DNA of 64,000 bases, from contig NZ_LGCL01000022.1 in the NCBI RefSeq assembly GCF_001306115.1, positions 1 through 64,000 of the forward strand, written 5' to 3'. How positions within the stretch are numbered: the first letter of the stretch is position 1; each line of letters opens with the position of its first letter. The position numbers and the translations under genes were made by a program. A model generated the notes under the pieces. That model was not told the origin of the DNA, searched no databases, and was given only the letters and a program-made list of their open reading frames with translations. Shown piece after piece: positions 16,186 to 26,509 of this stretch. This DNA comes from Ornatilinea apprima. Lineage in GTDB: Bacteria > Chloroflexota > Anaerolineae > Anaerolineales > Anaerolineaceae.

Positions 16186-17811
16186 TCACCCATTTCGTTT
16201 CAATCGAAATATAAAAGCAGGTTGGGATTTTGGCTGTTCTGATGAAAGGATGTCATTAATTGTTTCGTCCGACGGCCGATCCCGCCAGTCGTCCCAATAT
16301 ACCGTCAATGACGCGGGCGTAAATGCTTTAATGATCACCTGACCATCCTGCGCTTCGATGGCTTTTCGATGATCCTGGAGCAGATTTCCTGTCATGTACA
16401 GCCGATTGAGTATGTCGTTGATTCCCTGAGCGGTAGGATAATCACGCGCAGTTTTGCAGTAAAAATTCAGGTCTTTTAAGAGTGGAAAAATTGCCGCCGC
16501 GCCGCTTTCCAGGCAGCCCTGCCAGTTGTGTTGAAATATATACTGGAAAATCTGAAGGAGTGGAGTTTGAGGGTGCCAATCCATTAGGCACAGCCCCTGG
16601 CGTATGCAATAGTATTCATTGCTTTCTGAACTGACCAGGCGCGCTTCAAAAAACCGCCCAATTTGGCTGGTGTACTGCGGGTACTGTGCCAGCAACTTTA
16701 TTAGGATTTTCGCAGCCAGTGCCCGATCGTTATCTGAAAGTGGAATGCGCTCGTCGTGGTCGATTTCGCACAACGGCGTAATGGCCAGCTCTCCAAACTG
16801 CTCGATCAGGTGGGGAAGTTGTTTGGCGAGCATCAAACGCACGTTGCTCCCCGGCGCAATTTCATACAGCGCCGCTCCAATTTCGTGTGGTGCATGTCCG
16901 TCTTCAAGCAATTTTATCCAATCCTTGATGATTTTGCTCTGGAATTCGGGGTGGCGTTTGGCCGATTCGACCAGCAGTTCGCACGCGACCCGTACTCTGG
17001 GCTGATCTACACCAATGGCAAATGAATACCTTTCGCACATTTTCAGAAGAGGTTCAATAATTTCGCTTCCTAAACTCAACAACAACCGATTCAGACGCGC
17101 TGCCTCCTCGAGATACGCCTGGGTTTTTTGTGAGTCGATGGGATCTAGGTGTCGCATTTTTTCCAACTCTTGATAGCCTCGCTCCACTTGCACTCGCCAG
17201 GCAATTAGAGGGGAGAAAGCCTCCATTCCTATGGCTGCAGCGGCTTCCCAATCGCCGCGCCTAGCCAATACCAGCGCCTGATGATAGGCCGTCTGAGGCT
17301 GCCAACCCATCTCGAGCAGTTGGTCTACTTCACGCTGGTAGGTGATTGGCGTCTCCGCTTGAATGGTTTCCAGAAGTTGTTGGATATAGTTTTCATCACG
17401 CTCAGAAGGGGCAGGGAGCAGGTACTTAGGGTAACGCGAGAGCTGCTGCGGACTGGCTAGCGCAGATAATCGCATCAGATGCATCTTTACCTCCACGTCC
17501 AGGGGGTGTGTGGAGTGCTGTAGCAAAGACTGGTTGAGCGCGTAAGCCAGCAAGCCTTCAATCGCATGGGCAGCATCGAGCTTTTGTAGCACGCTCAGAA
17601 ATTTTTCCTTGTTTTCGTCAGAAATTCCGCGCTCATTAAGTACGGTTGTTATCATCAACGCGCACTCCAACGAGTTGATTTCCTCCAGCGCGCTCAATAC
17701 CTGTTTGGCCTCTTCTTCCCCATACAAGAATGCACATACCAGTCCCTTGAGGTCGCGTTTCATTTTGAGCCGAGCAATATTTGGACGGAATAAAGGAGGG
17801 TAAAAATTCAT
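16186..17811 (-). CDS. HEAT-repeat-like alpha-solenoid protein, function unknown
   Basis: A 541-residue protein with no signal peptide or membrane segment. It is almost entirely helical, and one stretch (about residues 165-195, LARRGDWEAAAAIGMEAFSP) resembles the HEAT modules common in Chloroflexi, where 'GDWEAAAALGEEAVEPLI' units recur. The rest is too diverged to assign. The start at 17811 is supported by AGGAG eight bases upstream, and a TATAAT lies further upstream on the minus strand. The codon use is less GC-biased than its neighbours, which hints at a separate history. It ends three bases from the convergent lipoprotein stop. It is likely a protein-interaction scaffold. Confidence 0.6.
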   Translation of the reverse strand: MNFYPPLFRPNIARLKMKRDLKGLVCAFLYGEEEAKQVLSALEEINSLECALMITTVLNERGISDENKEKFLSVLQKLDAAHAIEGLLAYALNQSLLQHSTHPLDVEVKMHLMRLSALASPQQLSRYPKYLLPAPSERDENYIQQLLETIQAETPITYQREVDQLLEMGWQPQTAYHQALVLARRGDWEAAAAIGMEAFSPLIAWRVQVERGYQELEKMRHLDPIDSQKTQAYLEEAARLNRLLLSLGSEIIEPLLKMCERYSFAIGVDQPRVRVACELLVESAKRHPEFQSKIIKDWIKLLEDGHAPHEIGAALYEIAPGSNVRLMLAKQLPHLIEQFGELAITPLCEIDHDERIPLSDNDRALAAKILIKLLAQYPQYTSQIGRFFEARLVSSESNEYYCIRQGLCLMDWHPQTPLLQIFQYIFQHNWQGCLESGAAAIFPLLKDLNFYCKTARDYPTAQGINDILNRLYMTGNLLQDHRKAIEAQDGQVIIKAFTPASLTVYWDDWRDRPSDETINDILSSEQPKSQPAFIFRLKRNG

Positions 17812-17875
17812 ACGCCATTCTCCTGGTCGGTTGGTAATAGGAGGGAACCTGCCTTCTTTTCCCCTTTTTTGGCAA

Positions 17876-17881
17876 ATTATA
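17876..17881 (-). promoter_or_regulatory. Candidate -10 box for the HEAT-like gene
   Basis: TATAAT on the minus strand, in an AT-rich patch about 65 bases before the ATG at 17811. No good -35 box is seen. Confidence 0.4.
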
Positions 17882-18021
17882 TAATATTGTATCGGAAAAC
17901 ACGTTGTCTCGGATTGACCACCTGCTCTAGAAATGCCTGAGTGTGGGGCGGTGTCCCGGCCGCCCGAATTCGGGTATACTGATTATAGAACGCCAACATC
18001 CCCTGGTTCAGAGCGTAAAAA

Positions 18022-18062
18022 ACAGAACATAGCTAGATCAATTCGATGTACAATTGTTCTGT
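18022..18062 (+). promoter_or_regulatory. Inverted repeat upstream of ssb
   Basis: ACAGAAC (18022-18028) is repeated as its complement GTTCTGT (18056-18062) around 27 bases, ending 26 bases before the ssb ATG. A TATACT at 17975-17980 upstream could be the -10. The repeat could be an operator or an RNA hairpin; it does not match a compact LexA box. Confidence 0.4.
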
Positions 18063-18088
18063 ATAACTTAAAAAAGGAGATCAATCAC

Positions 18089-18496
18089 ATGTACCATAAG
18101 ATCATATTGGTCGGTAATCTGGGACGTGATCCCGAAATGCGCTACACCCCTTCGGGCCAGGCGGTAACCAGTTTTTCGGTAGCGGTGAATGACGATTTTG
18201 GCGAAAACAAACGCACCATCTGGGTGCGCGTTTCAGCCTGGGGCAAAACCGCGGAAAACTGCAATAATTTTCTGAAAAAAGGCTCCAAAGTGTTGGTTGA
18301 AGGCCGCCTCACCTGCGACGCTTCCACCGGCGGCCCGCGTGTCTACACCCGGCAAGACGGCTCCTCCGGCGCGGCTTTTGAGGTCAGCGCCCAAACCGTG
18401 CGATTTCTCTCCACCCGCGGTGAAGGCGGCGGCGGAGAGGACGAATACAGCATGGATTCACACGAAATGAGCGACGCGGGCGACTTGCCGTTTTAA
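18089..18496 (+). CDS. ssb: Single-stranded DNA-binding protein
   Basis: A 135-residue OB-fold protein beginning MYHKIILVGNLGRDPEMRYT, with the SSB signatures VTSFSVAVND and VSAWGKTAENCNNFLKKGSK, and the acidic tail ending GDLPF that docks replication and repair partners. It coats single-stranded DNA in replication and repair. The ATG at 18089 has a clear AAAGGAGA site; a longer frame from 17933 is not supported. It is shorter than many SSBs because the tail linker is brief. It is not next to rpsF or rpsR as it often is in other bacteria. Confidence 0.95.
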   Translation: MYHKIILVGNLGRDPEMRYTPSGQAVTSFSVAVNDDFGENKRTIWVRVSAWGKTAENCNNFLKKGSKVLVEGRLTCDASTGGPRVYTRQDGSSGAAFEVSAQTVRFLSTRGEGGGGEDEYSMDSHEMSDAGDLPF

Positions 18497-18653
18497 TCCG
18501 CCGCCATCGTGTATGTCAGCAGCCCCGCCGCGCAGTTAATGGGGGCCGGTTGGGTTGGCGCGCAGCCACACTCCTGGCCGCGCGTGCCTGTGCCAGGCCG
18601 TTTATCCCCCTTCTTTTCCCGGTTTGCCCGGGGTTTGGGTTATCAGGATTGCC

Positions 18654-19295
18654 ATGAAAAATTTACAAACAATAGCCGATCAGGTTGTGGAAGTTTTTGA
18701 AGAGTTAACCCACGCGCGCGACCAGGCGCTGATCAACGCCCGCCAGCTCACCCGCAAATCGGCGCATACCATTCGCGCCATTCACCGCCTGGAGCGCGAA
18801 GAGGCGCAGAGCCTGCTGGCCGAGGCGTGCGAGCTGCAGCATAAACTTAACACCGACCTGGCCAATTACCCCACCCTGCTCTACGCCGGCTACACCATGG
18901 ACGCGATCAAAGAGTTTGTGGAAGCCAGCATCACCTACGCGCTCATCGTAGACGATCCGCTGCCCACCCCGCAAGACCTGGGCGTGGAACCGGCCACCTA
19001 CCTCAACGGCCTGGCCGAAGTGACCGGCGAGCTGCGCCGGCGCGTGCTGGATATTCTGCGCCACGGCTACTCGGAAGAGGCCGAGCGCCTGCTCACCATC
19101 ATGGATGAGATTTACTCCGTTCTGGTGACGATTGACTACCCCGACGCCATCACCAACGGTCTGCGCCGCCAGACGGACCTGGTGCGCGGCATTGTGGAAC
19201 GCACCCGCGGCGATATGACCATCGCCTTGCAGGAAGAGCGCCTGAAGCAATCCATGGAGGCGCTGCAAAATCGCCTGGATGAGGCCAACCGCTAA
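18654..19295 (+). CDS. Translin family protein
   Basis: A 213-residue, wholly helical protein. The C-terminal motif RRQTDLVRGIVERTRGDMTIALQ and the central YAGYTMDAIKEFVEA match the translin/TRAX family, single-stranded nucleic-acid-binding proteins known in eukaryotes and also in archaea and some bacteria. The gene product probably assembles into a ring or shell and binds RNA or DNA; the bacterial role is not established. The start ATG at 18654 has no clear ribosome site. Its frame is isolated from ssb by about 160 bases, so co-transcription is uncertain. Confidence 0.8.
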   Translation: MKNLQTIADQVVEVFEELTHARDQALINARQLTRKSAHTIRAIHRLEREEAQSLLAEACELQHKLNTDLANYPTLLYAGYTMDAIKEFVEASITYALIVDDPLPTPQDLGVEPATYLNGLAEVTGELRRRVLDILRHGYSEEAERLLTIMDEIYSVLVTIDYPDAITNGLRRQTDLVRGIVERTRGDMTIALQEERLKQSMEALQNRLDEANR

Positions 19296-19392
19296 ACCCG
19301 GTTGGAAGTCCATCGAAACTTTTTAAGGGTGAGGTTCCGCGCGGCCTCACCCCAACATTTAACGGCTGACTTCAGTCTGCCGCAGAAACGGC

Positions 19393-19404
19393 TATAATAG
19401 AAAA
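19393..19404 (+). promoter_or_regulatory. -10 box positioned for a leaderless nadK transcript
   Basis: TATAAT at 19393-19398 ends only six bases before the ATG at 19405, so the expected start falls on the A of the ATG. No ribosome site exists. Confidence 0.7.
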
Positions 19405-20283
19405 ATGCGAGATCCCAAGAGCATTCCGCAAAGAATTGCCATTGCCTGGAACCCTGACGTGCCCGACGCTGACCGCGAGGCGCGCGAGATGGAGAGCGCC
19501 CTGCGCGCCGCCGGGTTGAGCGAGGTGCACGCCGCGTCGCTGCAAGATGCAGCCCTGCACGCCAGCGTGGGCGCCGGCGCGGTGGATCTGCTGGTGGCCC
19601 TGGGCGGAGACGGCACCATGCTGCGCGCCGGGCGGCTGTGCGGTCCCAACCATGTGCCCGTCCTCGGCATTAACATGGGCCGCTTTGGGTTTCTGATGGA
19701 AGTGGAGCGCGGCCAATGGCGGGATTTCCTTTCCCCTCTGCTTGCCGGCCATTTTCGCCTGGAAGACCGCATGATGCTGCAGGCGGAACACTGGCGCGGT
19801 GACACCTGCCTTAACGCCTGGACGGTGATGAATGAGGTGGTGGTCTGCCGTGGAAAAGACGTGCGCCCCATTCGCCTGCGCGCCTGTGTGGACGGCTACC
19901 AGCTGGCCACCTACGTCGCCGACGGTCTCATCGCGGCCACGCCGACCGGCTCTTCGGCCTACGCCCTGGCGGCTGGCGGCCCGATTATGCCCCCCGAGCT
20001 GCGCAATATTCTCATCATCCCGGTTGCCCCCCATCTCTCGGTGGACCGCGCCGTCATCCTCTCGGAAGGCGTGTGTGTGACCATTCATGTTGAATCACGC
20101 TACGATACCGTCGTCAGCGTGGACGGCCAGAACCCCGAACAGGTGCTGGAAGGCGACCTGATTAAAGCCTACGCCGGCGATCACGGTGTTTCCTTTGTGC
20201 GCTTTCAGGACGCGGGTTATTTTTATCGCAACCTGACGGCCTACATGGAGCAAAACCCAACCTCCGGCCTTCCATTGAGGTAG
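19405..20283 (+). CDS. nadK: NAD kinase
   Basis: A 292-residue cytoplasmic NAD kinase, which phosphorylates NAD+ to NADP+ with ATP or polyphosphate. The signature GGDGTMLR lies at about 68-75. It also has the NE motif in WTVMNEVV and the glycine-rich DGLIAATPTGSSAYALAAGGP (split across the NADK C-terminal domain). The N-terminus (RIAIAWNPDVPDA) fits the first strand. It is first in a co-directional row with a B-box membrane protein (four bases downstream), recN and a LysM protein. The transcript appears leaderless. Confidence 0.93.
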   Translation: MRDPKSIPQRIAIAWNPDVPDADREAREMESALRAAGLSEVHAASLQDAALHASVGAGAVDLLVALGGDGTMLRAGRLCGPNHVPVLGINMGRFGFLMEVERGQWRDFLSPLLAGHFRLEDRMMLQAEHWRGDTCLNAWTVMNEVVVCRGKDVRPIRLRACVDGYQLATYVADGLIAATPTGSSAYALAAGGPIMPPELRNILIIPVAPHLSVDRAVILSEGVCVTIHVESRYDTVVSVDGQNPEQVLEGDLIKAYAGDHGVSFVRFQDAGYFYRNLTAYMEQNPTSGLPLR

Positions 20284-20287
20284 TTGA

Positions 20288-20830
20288 ATGACTGAAGAAA
20301 CCGAAAAACAATACTGCTACCGTCACCCCGACCGCGAAACCCTGCTGCGCTGCAATCGCTGCGACCGGCCCATCTGCACAGCCTGTGCCGTGCGCACCCC
20401 CACCGGCTATCGCTGCCGCGAGTGCGTGCGCGTGCAGCAGAAAACCTATGAAACCGCCGTGGTCACCGATTATGTGGCGGCGGCGCTCATCGCGGGCGTG
20501 CTGGCCTTTTTGGGCAGCCTGGTGGCCGGGCGGCTGGGCTTTTTTACCCTGCTGGCGGCGCCCTTAGTGGGCATGATCATCGCCGAAGCGGTGCGTTTCA
20601 TGGTGAAAAAGCGCCGCTCCAAACTCCTGTTTCAAGTTACCACTGCCGCGGCGGTGGTGGGAAGCCTGGCTTCGCTGCTGCCCGCTCTGCTGGGGCTGCT
20701 GGTGCTGCTGCTTTCCGGCGAACCGCAGGCCATTCTGTCGATCATCTGGTCGGTGATCTGGCCGGGCATTTACACGTTTTTGGTGGGCAGTACGGTATAC
20801 TACCGCTTAAGCGGTATCCAGATTCGATAG
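20288..20830 (+). CDS. B-box zinc-finger membrane protein
   Basis: A 180-residue protein. Residues 1-45 carry a B-box-like zinc site CYRHPDRETLLRCNRCDRP then CTACAVRTPTGYRCRECV, with eight or more Cys/His ligands. Three to four hydrophobic segments follow (about 58-80, 82-105, 118-150, 150-170), with a lysine/arginine-rich break at VKKRRSK. B-box membrane proteins of this plan are common in Chloroflexi and Actinobacteria; their function is unknown. It starts four bases after nadK, so it is surely in the same transcript. Confidence 0.8.
   Translation: MTEETEKQYCYRHPDRETLLRCNRCDRPICTACAVRTPTGYRCRECVRVQQKTYETAVVTDYVAAALIAGVLAFLGSLVAGRLGFFTLLAAPLVGMIIAEAVRFMVKKRRSKLLFQVTTAAAVVGSLASLLPALLGLLVLLLSGEPQAILSIIWSVIWPGIYTFLVGSTVYYRLSGIQIR
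20796..20816 (+). promoter_or_regulatory. Palindrome and -10-like box ahead of recN
   Basis: TATACT at 20796-20801 runs into a perfect 16-bp palindrome TACCGCTTAAGCGGTA (20801-20816), within the last codons of the B-box gene and about 30 bases before the recN ATG. It is a candidate operator for damage-induced recN, but could be a chance result of coding sequence. Confidence 0.35.
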
Positions 20831-20846
20831 AGAAGACACAAGTCCT

Positions 20847-22583
20847 ATGCTCCTCGAACTGCGCATTGAAAATTTCGCCATCATCCAAAGCCTTGAGCTG
20901 CGCTTTCAGGGCGGCCTGATCGCCTTTACCGGTGAAACCGGCGCGGGCAAATCCATCATCCTCGACGCGGTGGAAGCCCTGATGGGCGGCCGCCCCGACA
21001 CCACCTTTGTGCGCAGCGGCGCGGAACGCGCCAGTGTGGAGGCGCTGTTCAGCATCCCCGAACAGACCCGCGCGGAAGTGCTGGCTATTTTGGAACGCGA
21101 AGATCTGCTGGATGACCCCAACGAGATTCTCATCAGCCGCGAAATTCGCCTGGAAGGGCGCAACACCGCCCGCGTCAACGGCCGCAGTGTCAGCGTTGGA
21201 CTGCTGCGCGAGCTGGGCGAATACCTGGTGGATATTCACGGCCAGTCCGAACACCTTTCCCTGCTCAACGTGCGCCAGCATCTGCGCCTGTTAGACCGCT
21301 ACGCCGCCGCCGACAGCCTGCTGGAGGCCTACCGCGCGCCCTACCGCCAGCTTCAGGCGCTGCGCCGCCAGTTGAAAGACCTGCGCGCCGGCGAGCGCGA
21401 CGCCCATCAGCGCGCAGAATTTCTGACCTTCCAGATTCAAGAGATCGAATCTGCGCGCCTGAAACCCGGCGAAGAGGAAGAACTGCGCCAGGAGCGCAGC
21501 CGCCTGGCCAACGCTGAAAAGCTGGCCGCCCTGGCCCAGCAGAGCGTGGCGGCCCTCGATGAAGGCACCCCCGAAATGCCTTCCATCTCTGACCTGCTGG
21601 GGCAGGTGGTCGAATCGCTGGCCTCGCTTAGCCGCATCGATTCTTCACAGGCAGAACTGCACGAACGGGCGGCCAGCCTGGAAGAGATCACTGCCGATAT
21701 CGCCATTGAACTGCGCGATTACCTGGAGCAGATTGAATTTAACCCCCGCCGCCTGGAACAGGTGGAGGTGCGCCTCGACCTGATCAATGGTCTTAAGCGC
21801 AAGTACGGCGGCAGCGAAGAGGCCGTGCTGGCGTTTGCCGAGCGCGCCCGCGCCGACCTGGAGCAGATCACCCACGCTGGCGAGCGCATCGCAGAGCTGG
21901 AAGCCGAGGAGGCCGCCCTGCTGCCGCGCCTGGCCGAGCATGCCAGGGCGCTTTCGGAGGCGCGCCGCGAGGCCGCCAAAACCCTGGCGCGTGGCATTGA
22001 GCGTGAGTTGAACGACCTGAGCATGGTTGGCGCGCGCTTTCAGGTTGATTTTCAGACCCTGCCCGATGAGAAAGGCCTGCCGCTGCCCGGTAAAGGCAGC
22101 CTTGCCTATGATGAGAACGGTGTGGACCGTGTGGAATTTCTAATCGCGCCCAACCAGGGCGAGGGATTCAAACCGCTGGTTAAAATCGCCTCGGGCGGTG
22201 AGACCTCGCGCCTGATGCTGGCGCTGAAAAACGTCCTTGCCAGCGCCGACCACGTTCCCACCCTGGTGTTTGACGAAATTGACCAGGGCATTGGCGGGCG
22301 CGTGGGCACAGTGGTGGGAGAAAAGTTGTGGCGATTGGGCCGCAGCCACCAGGTGCTGTGCATTACCCACTTGCCGCAGTTGGCCGCGTTTGGTGACCAG
22401 CACTACCATGTGCGCAAGCAGGTCAGCAGCGGCCGCACCCACACCCAGGTGGAAGCCCTGCACGGTGAATCCCGCCAGGAAGAGCTGGCCCTGATGTTGG
22501 GCGGCAGCAGCGACGCCAACCGTCAGGCCGCCCGCGAGGCGCTGCAGTACGTCTCGCGCCGCACCCGCGAAATCACCGCCTGA
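20847..22583 (+). CDS. recN: DNA repair protein RecN
   Basis: A 578-residue SMC-like ATPase. The N-terminal Walker A GETGAGKSIILDAV lies near residues 31-44, long coiled-coil arms follow at about 150-360, and the C-terminal head carries the signature-type motif ASGGETSRLMLALK and Walker B TLVFDEIDQGIGG. The QVLCITHLPQLAA switch region is intact. RecN acts early in double-strand break repair, tethering DNA ends in the cytoplasm. The length is normal. It lies seventeen bases after the B-box gene; a palindrome just upstream may control it separately. Confidence 0.95.
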   Translation: MLLELRIENFAIIQSLELRFQGGLIAFTGETGAGKSIILDAVEALMGGRPDTTFVRSGAERASVEALFSIPEQTRAEVLAILEREDLLDDPNEILISREIRLEGRNTARVNGRSVSVGLLRELGEYLVDIHGQSEHLSLLNVRQHLRLLDRYAAADSLLEAYRAPYRQLQALRRQLKDLRAGERDAHQRAEFLTFQIQEIESARLKPGEEEELRQERSRLANAEKLAALAQQSVAALDEGTPEMPSISDLLGQVVESLASLSRIDSSQAELHERAASLEEITADIAIELRDYLEQIEFNPRRLEQVEVRLDLINGLKRKYGGSEEAVLAFAERARADLEQITHAGERIAELEAEEAALLPRLAEHARALSEARREAAKTLARGIERELNDLSMVGARFQVDFQTLPDEKGLPLPGKGSLAYDENGVDRVEFLIAPNQGEGFKPLVKIASGGETSRLMLALKNVLASADHVPTLVFDEIDQGIGGRVGTVVGEKLWRLGRSHQVLCITHLPQLAAFGDQHYHVRKQVSSGRTHTQVEALHGESRQEELALMLGGSSDANRQAAREALQYVSRRTREITA

Positions 22584-22614
22584 TTCTGCCGCCCCTTGCG
22601 GATTTGAAAAATGT

Positions 22615-22630
22615 TATAATGCGAAAACCT
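22615..22630 (+). promoter_or_regulatory. -10 box giving a near-leaderless transcript
   Basis: TATAAT at 22615-22620 ends ten bases before the ATG at 22631, leaving three or four leader bases. No ribosome site is visible. Confidence 0.6.
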
Positions 22631-23407
22631 ATGAAGAAAAGACTGTTCCTTCTCACAAGCTTAATCCTGACCGGTTTGCTGGCTTTGTTGGCGGCCCCTG
22701 TAACCGCCACCCCGCAGCAGCCCCAGGCCTTTTATCAGACGCCCACCCCCGGCGCGGACGGGCGCATCATCTATATCGTTAAACCGGGGGATAGCTGCCT
22801 GAGCATTTCGTTGCTCACCGGCGTTGAACTCAACGATCTGCGCCTGCTCAACAATCTGGACGAAGAATGCCTGCTCACCGAGGGCAAACAGCTTTTGCTG
22901 GGCGTCGTTACCGAGCCTACCGTTACCCCCGGCCCGTCGCCTACCCCTACCCAGGCGCTGCCCACCCCCACCCCGTTCAACGGCAGCGGTGAAATTTGCG
23001 TCTTCCTGTTTGAAGACCTGAACGGCAACGCCCTGGCCGAAGAACTGGAACTGTCCATTGCGGGCGGCGCGGTGAGCATTACCGACCGGGAAGGCGAGGT
23101 TTCGCTCACCGGAGAAACCACCACCGACCCGGAGCCGTTGTGTTTTAGCGAGCTGGCCGAAGGCGAATACAACATCAGCGTTGCGCCGCCCGAAGGCTAC
23201 AACCCCACCACCGCCATGAACTACCCCCTCATTCTGCGCGCCGGCGACCGCTCCATCCTCGACTTTGGCGCCCAGCTCAGTTCTGAAGCCCAGCCCCTTG
23301 CTCCCAGTGAAGGCGGGCGCTCGCCGGTGATGGCGATTGTGGGTGGGCTGCTGTTGCTTGGCGGTATTGGTTTGGGCGTATATTTCTGGCGCGCGCGCAA
23401 ATTCTAA
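22631..23407 (+). CDS. LysM-domain surface protein with C-terminal membrane anchor
   Basis: A 258-residue exported protein. Residues 1-25 form a signal peptide. A LysM module follows (about 45-90: YIVKPGDSCLSISLLTGV ... LRLLNN), which binds peptidoglycan or related glycans. Then come a Thr/Pro linker (TPTQALPTPTP), an SdrD B/Cna-like beta domain (about 120-205, ICVFLFEDLNGNALAEEL) and a C-terminal membrane helix with a basic tail (FWRARKF). Start chosen at 22631, in frame with MKKRLFLLT. It follows recN but has its own -10 box. Likely a cell-envelope structural protein. Confidence 0.8.
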   Translation: MKKRLFLLTSLILTGLLALLAAPVTATPQQPQAFYQTPTPGADGRIIYIVKPGDSCLSISLLTGVELNDLRLLNNLDEECLLTEGKQLLLGVVTEPTVTPGPSPTPTQALPTPTPFNGSGEICVFLFEDLNGNALAEELELSIAGGAVSITDREGEVSLTGETTTDPEPLCFSELAEGEYNISVAPPEGYNPTTAMNYPLILRAGDRSILDFGAQLSSEAQPLAPSEGGRSPVMAIVGGLLLLGGIGLGVYFWRARKF

Positions 23408-23435
23408 ATTTGCATTCTCGCGGATACAACATCAG

Positions 23436-23466
23436 GCGCGCCGGAAGGCGCGCTTTTCTTTTTTTA
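23436..23466 (+). terminator. Intrinsic terminator after the LysM gene
   Basis: GCGCGCC (23436-23442), loop GGAA, complement GGCGCGC (23447-23453), then a T-rich tail to 23466. Confidence 0.9.
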
Positions 23467-23802
23467 CCCTGCTGACCCCACACCAAGCCCTCTCCAAAAT
23501 GCTGGGGAACGCATTTTCGGGATGGTGTTTGTTTTCATTGGGCTGCCATTCTCCGGCAGGGGCGCGGGGCTGAACGCCCGTATTTTGGGGCGGATGGCCA
23601 TCCGCCCCTACGGAAGAACGGGATTCGTCTACTGGGCGGGTCAAACGGCATTGAGGTTAAATCATTTTGTCCCCGCTCGAAACCCGCCGGTGATAAAACC
23701 ATTGGTGGGTTGGCTGCTCTGCTAACTGCTTGTATGAAAAAACTCTTAACCGCGCGCCGCTCCGCAATTCTACCTTTGATTGTCGCATTTATGGCGGCGT
23801 GG
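23467..23802. repeat. Non-coding gap with a dispersed repeat copy
   Basis: No gene is supported. A member of the GC-rich repeat family lies at about 23575-23720: an inverted GGGGCGGATGG/CCATCCGCCCC at the left, and the core CTCGAAACCCGCCGGTGATA near 23678-23697, followed by an ACCATTGGTGGGTTGG stretch as in the 3.2 kb copies. Confidence 0.65.
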
Positions 23803-23808
23803 TAGAAT
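23780..23808 (+). promoter_or_regulatory. Promoter for the 23851 gene
   Basis: TTGTCG at 23780-23785, 17 bases, then TAGAAT at 23803-23808. The predicted start is near 23815. Confidence 0.55.
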
Positions 23809-23850
23809 CGGAAAGAAGGTTTTCTCACCCGCGAATTCCTTTCTGCCTGC

Positions 23851-24851
23851 ATGTTCAAGGAGAATCACATTAACATCCGCTCGCTTGCCTGGCATGATTT
23901 AATCACCCTCTACCGCCGCCGAGACCAGGTTCTGCTGCTCGATAGCGCCGCGCTGCTCACTCGCGGAAATGCCATTGGCCTCTCCGCGATGCTGGATTAT
24001 CTCAACCCCAACCGCGGAATTTTCACCGGGGTTTACGCCGCGAACAACGCGCAAGAGTCTCTGATTGGCCAGATCCAATTCACCCTGGGAGAGCGCGCCG
24101 CTCACCTGGCCTTTTTGCTATCCGATGATGCGCCCGACCCCGCCCGGCTGGCTTTTCTGCTGGACGGTCTGGTTCACAAAGCTGGTGAGTTGGGCGCGTA
24201 CAGCCTGGTGGCCGAGTTACCCGAAGACAGCCTGCTTTTTGTGCGCCTGCGCCGCGCCGGGTTTGTGGTTTATGGCTGGCAGCAGGTCTGGCAGCTTCCC
24301 ATCCAGGAGCATGTAGACACGTCTAAGGGGGGCTTTTGGCGCGCGATCTCAAGCGCGGACGAGTTCCATGTGCGCTCGCTTTACCAGTCGTTGGTGCCTT
24401 CGCTGGTGCAGTGCGCCGAGGTATTCAATGATCACCAGTTGAACGGACTGGTCTACGAGCAAAATGGCGAAATCAGCGCCTATGTGGAGGGTGTATCCGG
24501 TCCGCGCGGATTTTATGTGAACCCCTTGATTCATCCATCGGTGGAAGACGTGAACCAGCTTATCCAAAGCCTGCCCGGCCAGCTTCAGCCGTTGATGGGA
24601 CGGCCGGTGTACCTGGCAGTGCGCTCGTATCAGGGCTGGCTCGAAGCCGTGCTGAGCCAAATGGGCGCGCAATTGTACGAGCGTTACGCCCTTCTGGTAA
24701 AATACTTTACCTTACCGCAGCGCAGCGCTGTGCCCGCAGCCGCGCGGGCGGTGATGGAAAACCCCAACGCCAAACCCGCCGCGCCGATCATGAATCACTT
24801 TTTGGAACCGAAAAGCGAACCCGCCCGCCTGACCGGGCATGGAAATAAAGA

Positions 24852-24855
<4 letters not shown>
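23851..24855 (+). CDS. GNAT-like hypothetical protein
   Basis: A 334-residue soluble protein with two acetyltransferase-like halves. The segment AHLAFLLSDDAPDPARLAFL ... VAELPEDSLLFVRLRRAGF (about 85-135) follows the order of a GNAT core, but the acetyl-CoA loop is not clear. I place it as a diverged GNAT-type protein of unknown role. The start is odd: AAGGAG (23857-23862) lies inside the frame, six bases before an ATT codon (23869), so initiation at ATT is possible as well as at the ATG. Its stop overlaps the next gene's start (ATGA), so the two are coupled. Confidence 0.55.
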
Positions 24856-26480
<1,625 letters not shown>

Positions 26481-26509
26481 CCCACTTTTTTCAGGCCAAG
26501 GAGCAGCGC

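Noticed and set aside
18022..18062. LexA box upstream of ssb
   Set aside because: The inverted arms ACAGAAC/GTTCTGT are 27 bases apart; LexA sites are compact.
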